A stretch of DNA of 18,433 nucleotides from contig JADNYV010000664.1 in NCBI GenBank assembly GCA_015501055.1, positions 1 to 18,433 on the forward strand, in the 5' to 3' direction. A model generated the notes under the pieces. The model did no database searches and was not told where the DNA came from. It was given only the letters and a program-made list of their open reading frames with translations. Source of the stretch: Mucidula mucida. Taxonomy: Eukaryota; Basidiomycota; Agaricomycetes; Agaricales; Physalacriaceae. Position numbers and translations under genes: made by a program. Shown here piece by piece: positions 1 through 9,973 of this stretch (within the stretch, counting starts at the first letter, position 1; each line of letters starts with the position of its first letter).

Positions 1-150
1 GCTCAAATCTTTCTTTCGCAGGTTTTGGTGGTAAAGTCGTCGATGATATTTTAGATGTTTCAGTACCCGTACTGTAAATAGATTCTGCATCTGACGACCC
101 TTCCTTGATGACTGCTCCGGCAGGACTGCGTCTACTGCGGGAGCTTCGCA
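1..150 (-). CDS. Probable N-terminal part of retrotransposon Pol, truncated by window edge
   Basis: Downstream of the Gag stop, the minus-strand frame one base further on is open to the window edge. It reads an acidic, Ser/Thr-rich stretch (for example SSDAESIYSTGTETSK) of the kind that often precedes the protease domain. No catalytic motif is within the window, so the assignment depends on position behind gag. The overlap with the end of gag suggests that pol lies in a different frame or that another indel separates the two. Nothing more can be said without the flanking sequence. Confidence 0.4.
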
Positions 151-1060
151 AAACCCAACTCTTCGGCCAGCTTCTTCTTCTCCTCGTCATTCATCTCGGT
201 CCATAAACCCCGAATCGTCTGGGGTCGACCCTTCTTCGGACAGAACCTGCTGACGTGGCCGTGTTCGCCACAGCTGAAGCAAAGTCCTCTTCGACGTGCG
301 TTGTCGATGTCCATCGGCTGCCGGCTCCTCCATAGGTAACGCCGGTGGCATCTCGTCGTGTGGTCGGCATCGGGGGTGGGTTCGTAGGATTGGCTCTCGA
401 TGTAGCCGCCTGCGGAGCTAGGGGCCGGGCCTGCATGCCGGACCTCTTGCTCGCCGCCCGCCTTCTCCATAGCTGATCGATCTGAATGATCTGTGCCTTC
501 CAATCCTTGTACTTCTTTGGCAACCCATCTCGGCTGCCATAGATCTGGTCGATGATCTTCTCGTTGACATTGGTCTCGAGAAGTCGCACGACAAATGCGT
601 CATCCTTCGAGTATTCCGCCTGAGTAAGCAGGACCTCGAACTTCTGAAAGAAATCTTGAGCGGTGTCTTGCCCCTGGCGCAACCGTTCGATCTGATCTTG
701 CGCATCTCGCGCGAGGTTGGAGTCCACAAATCGCTCCTTCAAGTTCTCCTTGAACTCAGTCCAAGAGACTGTCCATTCCTCTTCCTCCTCGTCGAAGTTC
801 TGGTCCGAGTAGTTCTGGACCCATGCATCAACGTGATCTCCTCGGATGTAGGAGAGAACAACATCAATCCTTTCGGAGTCCGATGTGAGGTTGTTCTTCT
901 TGTCACGGATGTATGTGAACATCGATCGCCACCAGCTCTTGTACTTGGACTTGTCCCCGTCATAGTCATAAGGCTTGTTGACAAGGGATCGGCCTTTGGT
1001 TTCGTCATTGGCGTGATGAGCGGGTGTGTGATGAGCGGCTTCGGGTGCTTCGTTGGACAT
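132..1060 (-). CDS. Retrotransposon Gag polyprotein (capsid plus CCHC zinc knuckle), frame broken once
   Basis: Gag packages the element's RNA into virus-like particles. The protein starts at 1060 (MSNEAPEA). Residues about 30-210 form a Retrotrans_gag-like capsid region, with motifs such as YKSWW, WTEFKENLKERF and a helix-rich stretch ending near QLWRRR. The first frame then runs into an arginine-rich tail and stops at 191. In the overlapping frame the expected continuation QPMDID is followed by a zinc knuckle of the form CX2CX4HX4C (about 282-240), ending at a stop at 132. The two frames meet near 321, where one missing base in a GG run explains the change. No canonical slippery heptamer is visible there, so I read it as a mutation or sequence error rather than programmed frameshifting. 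A further open frame begins near 150 and runs off the window. Confidence 0.88.
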
Positions 1061-1797
1061 GATGGATCGGGGTGATGGGATCGGAGAGTGAAAGGGTGAA
1101 AGTGGGGATATGGGTGATGCGGATTTGGATGAAACGGGTGAGGGAATAGAGGTTTGGATGAATAGGGAGGGATCGCCTAGATCTGAAATAGAATCCAGGA
1201 CTTGGTAGGGTGGGGAATGATGATGTGTATCGTAAGGTAAGTAAAGTAGGTAGGTATCGTAACTGTCTACCTATTTTACCGACTACTGACTACGTATCTA
1301 CGGAGCCCAAGAGCTCGTCACAAGTTCGCAATTGCCCAGCCGACGTCCCTCTGGTGTGAGGTAAGCCGAAGTTTTCCTGGGAACGGGGGTTGACCCGTAA
1401 ACAGCGCCCACTGAAGTGCAACTGCCAAAAGTTCGTTCTCGTGAGAGCGGCTACTTCCAGCACCCGAGGCAGTTATCTCTAACTGTTAGCCGGCGCTACT
1501 GGGACCAATACACACGTATGCGGACGTGCGCTGGAATTAGGAATCCGTCGATCTGTAAACAGGAAAGGGAATGGGGAATGTGCGATGATCAAACAGCGAA
1601 GTGCTGATCGACGATCAGGGATGTGTGGTAGGTGGTAGAAAGTAGTTCCGATCTTCTGTTAGCGACTGACTAAGCCACGAGACTCAACCAGGTACCACAG
1701 CAAGAACTAAGGAAGAAAGTGTTCGCGTTCGTAAGACTAGGCTAGGCCAGGTGTATAAACGAGATCGGAACTAAAGTACAATGATACTACACTACTG
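1061..1797 (-). other. Retrotransposon leader/LTR region, no gene
   Basis: About 740 bases upstream of gag without a convincing coding frame. It contains an imperfect hairpin at 1241-1279 and a second short one around 1302-1315 (GAGC..GCTC type). The sequence just before the gag ATG is C-rich on the sense strand, as in an untranslated leader. The 5' LTR and primer binding site should be here, but I could not define them without the second LTR. Confidence 0.4.
1241..1279. repeat. Inverted repeat, 13-bp arms (hairpin) in retrotransposon leader
   Basis: GTAAAGTAGGTAG at 1241-1253 is matched by CTACCTATTTTAC at 1267-1279, complementary with one mismatch, around a 13-base loop. It lies about 180-220 bases upstream of the gag start. 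It could mark the LTR/leader junction or a packaging structure; neither is shown. Confidence 0.6.
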
Positions 1798-1805
1798 CTT
1801 ATATA

Positions 1806-3219
1806 CTAGTAAGCTGTGTTTGGGACTCCTTGTCCATACGTGTTTCCGCTAGGGATAACTCCACGCCCTTGACCCAGTGTTGTATGCTACTAGTCCGTGA
1901 AACCATTAAATACGAGTGGTAACTGCATGTAAGTAATAATACTGAAACGACCATGTGTGCTACGAGTGTCGGTGGTGTGTATACAATGGGGAATCCATGA
2001 GGTATCGGCATGTATGATGTCATCCATGTGTTAGGCGTGTGTCCAACATGAGTACGGCTTCGGTAATGAACAGGAGTATGATCGGTGACGAAACAGATGA
2101 TGAAACAGTCCATTGGTTGATAAGACAAGGCCCCCAATAAGATATGATAAGATGTGAAAGTGTGAAAATATGGCAATTCATAACACACCACGGACGCAAA
2201 GACGATGCCATACTTGCTTCAGGCAACTGCACAAGACATCAGACATTATAATACCTACCTTGCTATGCATCTCTCTGCCATGAGACGAAATGCTTAATAG
2301 GGCACTCGGATATAGACCGCTGCGATCCATCCGGCTACTTCTAGTCGCATAATAGTCCCGCCACCTGTACAAAGTCCTGACTATGGATGCGGACTTCCGA
2401 TTGCAGTCATCGGGTAGGGCGGGCAAGATACTAAAGGTTTTAACTGAAATCGGTTGATATTAATGGTAGAAATTGGTCCCAATTTCAGTTAGCAGAAGCT
2501 AACCAACGAGATGTTCTTTGTCATGCCTCGTTCAGTTAGCTCCGCTCCTTCTGGCGCTTGATACATGTGTGCTGTACCGTGATAGTTGGTATCTTATGCC
2601 ACCACTTTTTGAATGAAGATGTAGTGATTGACTATGAGCTCCCCTCAGCCCCTTGAAATTTTGACCATATCCAGGTAACTTGTGTGTTAATTTACCTTGG
2701 CCATGAGCGCACCTTCAAAACTTATCTGATTCAGGACTGAGTGATGAACGAATGATCTAAATGTAATCTACACATTGAAGTAGCATGGCAGAACACGCTT
2801 GTTTATATTAAAATAAGTCAACGTCATGATATGCTTTTGCGCGTGTGGGCTTCATTGTGGACCATGCTTCCCAACATTACCGTTCCCGTTGGATTTTCAA
2901 CGCGGTCTATCTCGTTCAACCGTCCTTTGCCAGTAGCGTCCAGTTGCGCGGAAAGAGAATACCGGAGCTATCGCAGCTTTGATCTCGTAAACGATCATTT
3001 ATCGTGAGAACTTATTCCTTCCAACACGTTCTTGAAGATCAACGTAATTCTACACGCGACCTTCATTTATACTTATACCACAATCCTCTTCACGGCATTC
3101 ACCTCACTGCTGGCCGGTTTTCTCAACAGAGCGGTGAATACTTTACTGCTGAACACGGAACTCAAGCGTGTTGACCTGTTTCCACGCTCTGTGTCCGTCA
3201 AAGTACTTGAACCGCAAAC
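1806..3219. other. Intergenic stretch without supported gene
   Basis: About 1.4 kb. The open frames here (for example minus 1799-2191) have unstructured compositions, no recognisable motif and no coherent splicing into longer proteins. Short inverted repeats occur at 2441-2503. A TATA-like stretch (TTTATACTTATA, near 3065-3076) lies about 150 bases before the start of the gene at 3220 and may belong to its promoter. Confidence 0.5.
2441..2503. repeat. Adjacent inverted repeats in non-coding DNA
   Basis: TAACTGAAAT at 2441-2450 is perfectly complementary to ATTTCAGTTA at 2482-2491. Overlapping the right arm, GTTAGC at 2488-2493 pairs with GCTAAC at 2498-2503 around a 4-base loop. The two pairings exclude each other in part, so this could be a small switchable hairpin, the end of a decayed miniature element, or chance in AT-rich DNA. 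Confidence 0.5.
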
Positions 3220-4560
3220 ATGGGCATGTTCTCTACGCTCCGAAGTTTCCTGTCCTCCATCATGACACGCACCCCCCAGGATACATCTGCGCCTCGTCCT
3301 GCCCCACGCAACAATTACCTCTTCTCTAGTAGCGTCGTCGTAGGCGGCCACCCTGGCCAACTTCTAGAGATCTTCCGCCGCGAGTGCGAGCGCCTTGGTG
3401 TCGACCTCTCCCTCGAGAACAGAGTCACCAAAATCGAATATTGCAAAGCTCCGGAGGCCCCATACCACGAGTTTATGATGGTATATGTCGCCTGGGTCAC
3501 TCCCGACGGGCAGCTGTCTGACGAGCATCGATGCTTGATCTCAGCGGAGCGCTTCTCCAAGCAGCCCCCTGGGTACGAGGACATCGGCGCATTACAGGCC
3601 CGCGCCACCTCTGGCAGCGTCACCTCGACCAGTGCCGCTCCCGCCAGCGGCATCGTGTCTGAATCCACCTCCCAATCCCCATCTGTCCCCGTCGCCGATA
3701 CAGCGGCCACTACTAAGGGAACCCCACCCCGACGCCCCGAGGCCGGTGGTGGTGTGAAGGCGTCCCTCACGCGCTCTTCGCGCGATTCGTCAAGTTCTAG
3801 CTTGGAGACCGACGCTTGGGACGTCATCCGCATCAACCCCGCACCTCTCCGGGACGTCAAAAACAAGGCCACGCTCACGTTCCCGCCCAGCGCACGCTTC
3901 AACGTCGAGAGGCTGGCGTGCATTATGAACGTCGTGCACCAGGAAGCGCCCAGGTTATAACCCTCTCGCGACCCAGTGCTACTGGTACGCAAGGTGTACG
4001 TGGGACATCATCATCTCGATATGCGCCAAAGAGCCGGCCACCGAACCGCTTCACGATCATGAGTCGGATATGGAAAAGGGTATGATGGGGTACTGGGTGT
4101 ACAAGTATACGGGGAAGTTTGCCTTGTTCCCAGAGACCATTCGTTCGCCGCAGTTGGTCAGGAAAGGCGCGAAAGGCCCGTTGCTGCTCAAATCAGAATC
4201 GTCGAGCGCTTTAGTTGAGAGATGCGAGACAGAGTGGGCATATTGGGAGAAAGCGTTCAAGGAGAGTAGTCAGGTAGGAGTTTCCCCGTTGAAGCCCTTT
4301 TTTGTTTGCTAATCGTCAATTATCAGTTACGTCGCAAAAGGGAGGAACATATCGCGCAGATGCAAGCTCAGCTCAGTCAGAAGGATGAAGATTTGGCGAA
4401 AAGAGATGAAGATTTGGCGAAAAGAGATGAAGATTTGGCCAAGAAGGACGAATTTTTGGCGGAGGCTCTAGCCGATAAGGCGGCGGCTCTGGCTGATAAG
4501 GCTGACGCTTTCGCTAGGATCGCTGCACTAGAAGCTCAACTCGCAGCACAATCCCATTAG
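3220..4560 (+). CDS. Uncharacterised agaricomycete protein with YHEF/QCYWYA motifs and coiled-coil tail
   Basis: Two exons, 3220-4273 and 4327-4560, with a 53-nt GT-AG intron at 4274-4326 (phase 0; CTAAT branch point). About 428 residues if one extra T at 3955-3956 is discounted; as written, the frame stops at 3960, right after HQEAPR. The frame one base on continues at once with YNPLATQCYWYA and runs cleanly to the intron, so the break is a single-base insertion. Residues 1-80 carry a short helix-rich start. His83 lies in YHEFMMVYV. Residues 120-215 are Ser/Pro/Thr-rich and probably disordered. A conserved core around 225-345 contains Cys253 in QCYWYA. Residues 352-428 are a charged coiled coil with 7-residue repeats. 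I recognise the family only as an uncharacterised agaricomycete type. His-then-Cys order resembles permuted papain-like folds (PPPDE, LRAT); that is inference. Confidence 0.75.
4378..4461 (+). repeat. Four tandem 21-nt units encoding coiled-coil heptads
   Basis: Units at 4378-4398, 4399-4419, 4420-4440 and 4441-4461, each encoding a KDEDLA-type heptad. Units 2 and 3 differ only in the last base, so the array has expanded recently or is being homogenised. Each unit keeps the reading frame, so copy-number change would lengthen or shorten the coiled coil without breaking the protein. Confidence 0.9.
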
Positions 4561-5049
4561 TCTCCCGATCTATTCACACTCAGAGTACTTACCTATGCTG
4601 TCTTCTGATGTCTATCTTGATTCTTTGTCAACAGTGTTTTTGCGACTATCATGACCACAACTGGATTGATACAAGTCTTGGAAACCCCGGGAGCCTCCGG
4701 AACACTGGGCTCTCAGCCTGAGTCGAAGATATCCAGCGAAATTGACTCTGCGTGGCGCGTGTCCGATTATCTACCGAGTACGCCCTGTCGACGCTCGTAT
4801 CTTCGAATCATATGTGCTCAATTCACATCGCACTTGCTGAGAGCTTGGTTTGAGTACTTTCAAATTCCCATGAGTTGAATAAATGTCTGTGCAGATCCTC
4901 CTCTTTGACCTATGCTGTTCTTCCTCTTGGCGAAGTCTTTCACAGCTACGTCGATCAACGTTGAACGTCTAACAAATTTGAAACATTTCACGGCTCTTGT
5001 GCGCATATAAACTGGGATACAGACATCATGGACAGTCATTGTCAACACC
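4561..5049. other. Intergenic: 3' region of the preceding gene and promoter of the next
   Basis: About 490 bases. A small open frame (4651-4878) has no recognisable content. The right end carries a TATA box at 5006-5011. An upstream ATG at 5028, out of frame with the next gene, may start a short overlapping upstream reading frame. Confidence 0.5.
5006..5011 (+). promoter_or_regulatory. TATA box of the gene at 5050
   Basis: TATAAA, 38 bases before the ATG at 5050 (context CACCATGG). The spacing implies a very short 5' leader. Confidence 0.55.
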
Positions 5050-5990
5050 ATGGCCTACCACCCCTGCTACCTCCCCACCATGCGCTCATTCTTCTTTCAA
5101 CAAGAGAAACACTACAAATCCGGTTTTGTTCTAGACGACGATAATCATGTCGTTTACAAGCTATACGACCAAGATGATGATCACTTTTGGGGCGGCAGGT
5201 TTAAAGACAGAGTAAGTTTTTCCGCATTCGTTCCTCCATACAGACTAACGTTGGATTTGCAGCCTACTATAATCACACGCACGTCTGACAAAAAGTCTCT
5301 CGGGTCTATCAAGTTCTCGTGAGGCCACAAAACCGCCTTCAACGATCAAGTTGGGCTGTTTGGTAGGAAAGGGAAGAAGCTCACAGGGTGGGGAAATATA
5401 CTTGATTCCGAGTAAGTCATTTCACGCCATCCCTAGTATTCGTTGACTCATCAGTTACTAGTATGGCCTTCGTTCTTCCTGGGGGAAGGAAATACGAATG
5501 GTGCACAGAAGATTACGAAATGTTCACCCTCGTCGATTGGTGTGGCGTAAAGCGCGACATGTGGGAGACCCACGTCTACGAAACATTGCCCGAAGTTGCG
5601 GAGTTGCGGATTCGCAAAGACGAGTATACCCAGCTGGATTTCAAAGTCAGAGACATAAGATTGCTGGAGGCGTGCGTAGTAACGTCAGTACCGTTTGCGC
5701 TCAGCGTGCAGCATAACTATAGTTAACCATGATGCAGGACCCTGATACTGGAGGATCTTCTCAAGGGAGCATGTCGTGGAATGAGTTCAGAAAAGAAAGA
5801 CACTTACGCATGGACCTTCATGAATGGAGTCGACACAGATCGAGACGATATTAGTCAGTCGAACGACGAGGGGAGTGAATACCGCACTCTGGAACACCAG
5901 CATCCCGAGGACAAGATATGTCCACACTCAACTGCACCACCCAGTTACGCTCAGATATCCGATGGTCCTGATTCTACTGTGTCCGTGTAA
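5050..5990 (+). CDS. Probable DUF6593 / tubby-like-fold fungal protein with PPxY tail
   Basis: Best model: exons 5050-5211, 5263-5318, 5367-5411, 5462-5683 and 5738-5990 (245 residues). Introns are 51, 48, 50 and 54 nt; three have clear branch points. The N-terminal half alternates short strands (SGFVLDDDNHVVYKLYD; TIITRTSDKKSLGSI). The second half has GGRKYEW and a strand ending RDIRLLEACVV, resembling DUF6593 proteins, which are fungal and of unknown function. The tail is acidic and carries PPSY, a PPxY motif of the type bound by WW domains of Rsp5/NEDD4 ubiquitin ligases. Uncertain point: a TGA at 5320-5322 is removed only if 5319-5366 (GTGAGG...TAG) is an intron. If that stretch is exonic the gene carries a nonsense codon. 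The gene is tail-to-tail with VPS36, with 33 bases between the stop codons. Confidence 0.6.
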
Positions 5991-6023
5991 AGTCGTTAGT
6001 CTATAAGTAGATATTGAATAATG

Positions 6024-7613
6024 TTACTGTTGCCCGTCATATATGTAGCCGTTGAAGAGTGCGCAAGGCCACCACTGTATAACTCCACCTACTATCTGTC
6101 CTTCCTTGATCGCACAGGTAGGATCGTCTCTACAAACCTGACCATCTTGCTCGACGGCGTCAACCATCCCCTCTGCCAATGCAATAGTTATTTCCTCTTC
6201 CTTGGCAATATCTGCTGTCGTTTTGGGTCCATTGAGCGTTAAGTACCCAGATAAACGAGCCGAAAAGGCCACATGGGAATATGGTGGTGTGTGCAAAACT
6301 GTCAGCCCAGAAGGAAGCCGTCGCGACTGGATGGTGGGGACAGTGACCTGGGGGAGATTAGGCAGGACTTGAAGGAACGTGGACGGCGGTATCAAAGCTA
6401 CGCCACGAGCACGATTCCAGCCACCCCACACTTCATCTAGCGCGATGATTCCTCGGCCCTTCATGACAGTTTGTAAAACGCGTGCTAATTCGCGCGCTAG
6501 TTGATTCATCCATTCACGCTCATCTCGCATCATATCGAGGGTCACTGGCGCGTTGTCCATCTGCAGACCAAGTTGCGAAAGAGATGAGCGGATGAACGTA
6601 GCTTCTTCTGGCTCAGATGAGTTGTTGGCAGAGCTGGCAGTCAGGCGTTCATTCAAGTCGGCCGCCAGCTTGACCATGTCCTTGGCTTTCAACATTAAGG
6701 CTTCCAAGTCATGCAAAGCATCCTTCATGTCGGATTCCAAGCCCTGATTGGAGCTCTCGACAGTTTGCATGATGCCGGCTACAGGAAGGTGAGCCTTGGT
6801 ATATGTCGCGAAGGTCACACGACTTACAAATTCCAGAGCCAGAGGGCAGCGGGTCGTTGATATGCGTCTCGGTCTGTACATGAGTCAGGACAGCGTAAAA
6901 GTGCAGAAAAGATCACGCACCTCCCATGCCTTGGTCTTGAGACACGCCTTGAGCACAGAATACAGCGCTTTATCTCCGCCCTTACGAAAGCTGAGCTTGA
7001 TGAGGGATGCTTCTGGTGCGAGAGGTATCGGCAACTCGGTCGTGCAGATCTCGCAGCTGCTTCTTGAACGGTCGTTTATGAAGGTACAGGCAGGACAAGC
7101 GAAACCGTCTGTTTCTGGGGGAACAGGAGTAGATGGTTTGGAAGGCTCAGATTGGCGCTGTACACCACACAACGTGCATACGCGAGAAACAGATAACGTG
7201 GCGCCCCGACGATTACGTTGACCGCAGACATGGCATACCCAGCTGTCTGCTTCGTCGTTGTCGGATGGTAGTGGCGTCTCTGAATCGAGATGGAGGGTGA
7301 CCTTTGGCGACGACGTGAATAGCCCGGCGTAATACTCTGTCTGTGTTATAAGCGAGAGATCCAGGGCAAAAGAATTGGTCTGGTTATCGGTGAAGAACAG
7401 GCGATGGGACGATACGTGTATGGTACCCGATTGGTGATTCATTGCTTTGTACTGCCTGCGCATTATCAGCGTGAATTATCGCGAAAAGTGTATGCCTTAC
7501 CCATCGTAGATACCAACACCAAATTGGGAGGTAAATAGTCGTTCATCGGCGTAGAGCAACGCGGGGACGGGGATGGTGGAGTCGATGGCTTTGGTGTATC
7601 GTTTGAGCGCCAT
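6024..7613 (-). CDS. VPS36: ESCRT-II subunit VPS36 (GLUE domain with two NZF zinc fingers)
   Basis: Four exons on the minus strand: 7613-7501, 7455-6921, 6873-6828 and 6778-6024; introns of 45, 47 and 49 nt; 482 residues with no break. Vps36 is the ESCRT-II subunit that binds phosphoinositides and ubiquitinated cargo on endosomes and helps sort cargo into multivesicular bodies. Residues 1 to about 215 form the split GLUE domain. It contains two zinc fingers: the first begins at about 110 with W-x-C-x2-C and ends CTLC; the second, at about 155-180, has FACPAC and CEIC. The third exon restores the conserved GISGI motif after the GLUE domain, which confirms that splice choice. Residues about 300-480 are the winged-helix region, with WGGWNRARG, LPNLP and a C-terminal GQVCRDD. 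The start at 7613 gives MALKRYTKA, suitable for a GLUE N-terminus. Neighbouring genes have no related function. Confidence 0.95.
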
Positions 7614-7821
7614 GAGGGAAACGTAACATAGACATTGTCACCCTTGCCGATATATCAGCCAGAGTAAAGCGTGCCGTACCACACATACGATAACTAGACG
7701 CTCATCGTGGTACAAGTTCAAGTCATGGCCTTATGTAACGATCGCGACCGTGTAGTGAACCGTTTATAACAGCATTTAGATACAGAATACATTTACACCC
7801 GCGTCTACATACAGCGTCTAC

Positions 7822-9496
<1,675 letters not shown>

Positions 9497-9973
9497 GATG
9501 GGAGCTGATATCGATAAGGTTTGGATCCAAGCGCCTTTTTATCTGCTTTAAAGGGCAAAAATGTGCAACATTCTCACTAGAATGGCGTGCTTGTTCACAG
9601 ACGCGACGCAAGTGATACCACGTGGGTATTATGCAAATTCAAAGGATCAAATTCACAGCCACTGATCTTCAACATTGTACTGAATACAAACGCAGTTCAG
9701 AACGTGTCTTGAACTTTCAAGATGGCGAATCTCTTCCAGAAGCATATAAACCCAAAACCCGGCATGCCCGCCTTGCAATAGAAGACCACTTTTCACGCTG
9801 GCCTCGTGATTCACACCCACTCAACTGTGCTCTTTTTCCACTCGGAAACTAACGCGTACCGATAGGTTTTCCAGGGCGCATCTCGTACGCAGAGTTCTGA
9901 AATGGCCAAGCATCTGAATTAGGGCGGTATACAAGGTGCTACGTCACGGACAACTAGGTCGCATCTAGTTCAT
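9497..9973. other. Promoter region of MET17 and 3' flank of the pectate lyase gene
   Basis: About 480 bases. Read toward MET17, it has a TATA-like GATAAAAAGG at 9543-9534 and a CACGTG palindrome at 9618-9625. The plus-strand open frame at 9622-9852 has no recognisable content and is not called. Confidence 0.5.
9618..9625. promoter_or_regulatory. CACGTG E-box (CCACGTGG) upstream of MET17
   Basis: A perfect 8-bp palindrome about 125 bases before the MET17 start codon. In budding yeast the bHLH protein Cbf1 binds CACGTG in sulfur-assimilation promoters, including MET genes. Transferring that role to this fungus is inference. Confidence 0.45.

Larger units (their letters stand above)
1..1805 (-). 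mobile_element. Ty3/gypsy-type LTR retrotransposon, 5' part only
   Basis: On the minus strand this holds gag, the beginning of what looks like pol (about 150 to 1) and an upstream stretch that should contain leader and LTR. The element is cut by the left edge of the window, so protease, reverse transcriptase, RNase H and integrase are not seen. The family call rests on a Retrotrans_gag-like capsid followed by a CCHC zinc knuckle. I could not fix the LTR ends, the primer binding site or a target-site duplication, because only one LTR could be inside the window. The upper limit of 1805 is only the outer edge of a TATA-like motif (TATATAAG read on the minus strand at 1805-1798) that could be the LTR promoter. 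It is not a measured boundary. Confidence 0.7.

Noticed and set aside
321..322. Programmed ribosomal frameshift in gag
   Set aside because: No slippery heptamer or following pseudoknot is visible. The shift lies inside the coding region ahead of the zinc knuckle, not at a gag/pol boundary.
656..1075. Plus-strand open frame of 139 codons across gag
   Set aside because: It is the antisense shadow of a well-supported Gag and has no family-like sequence.
1416..1607. Short plus-strand frame in the retrotransposon leader
   Set aside because: It begins at a non-ATG codon, has no recognisable motif, and lies in the probable LTR.
1799..2191. 130-codon minus-strand frame
   Set aside because: Tyr/His/Ser-rich composition, no motif, no promoter or splice context; it looks random.
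4651..4878. 75-codon plus-strand frame after the 3220-4560 gene
   Set aside because: No motif, no extension by splicing, and it lies where a 3' flank is expected.
5319..5366. Selenocysteine reading of the TGA in the DUF6593-like gene
   Set aside because: No SECIS-like element was recognised and the family is not known to use selenocysteine; an intron or a nonsense codon explains it more simply.
9622..9852. 76-codon plus-strand frame in the MET17 promoter
   Set aside because: Non-coding-like composition; it overlaps the promoter elements.
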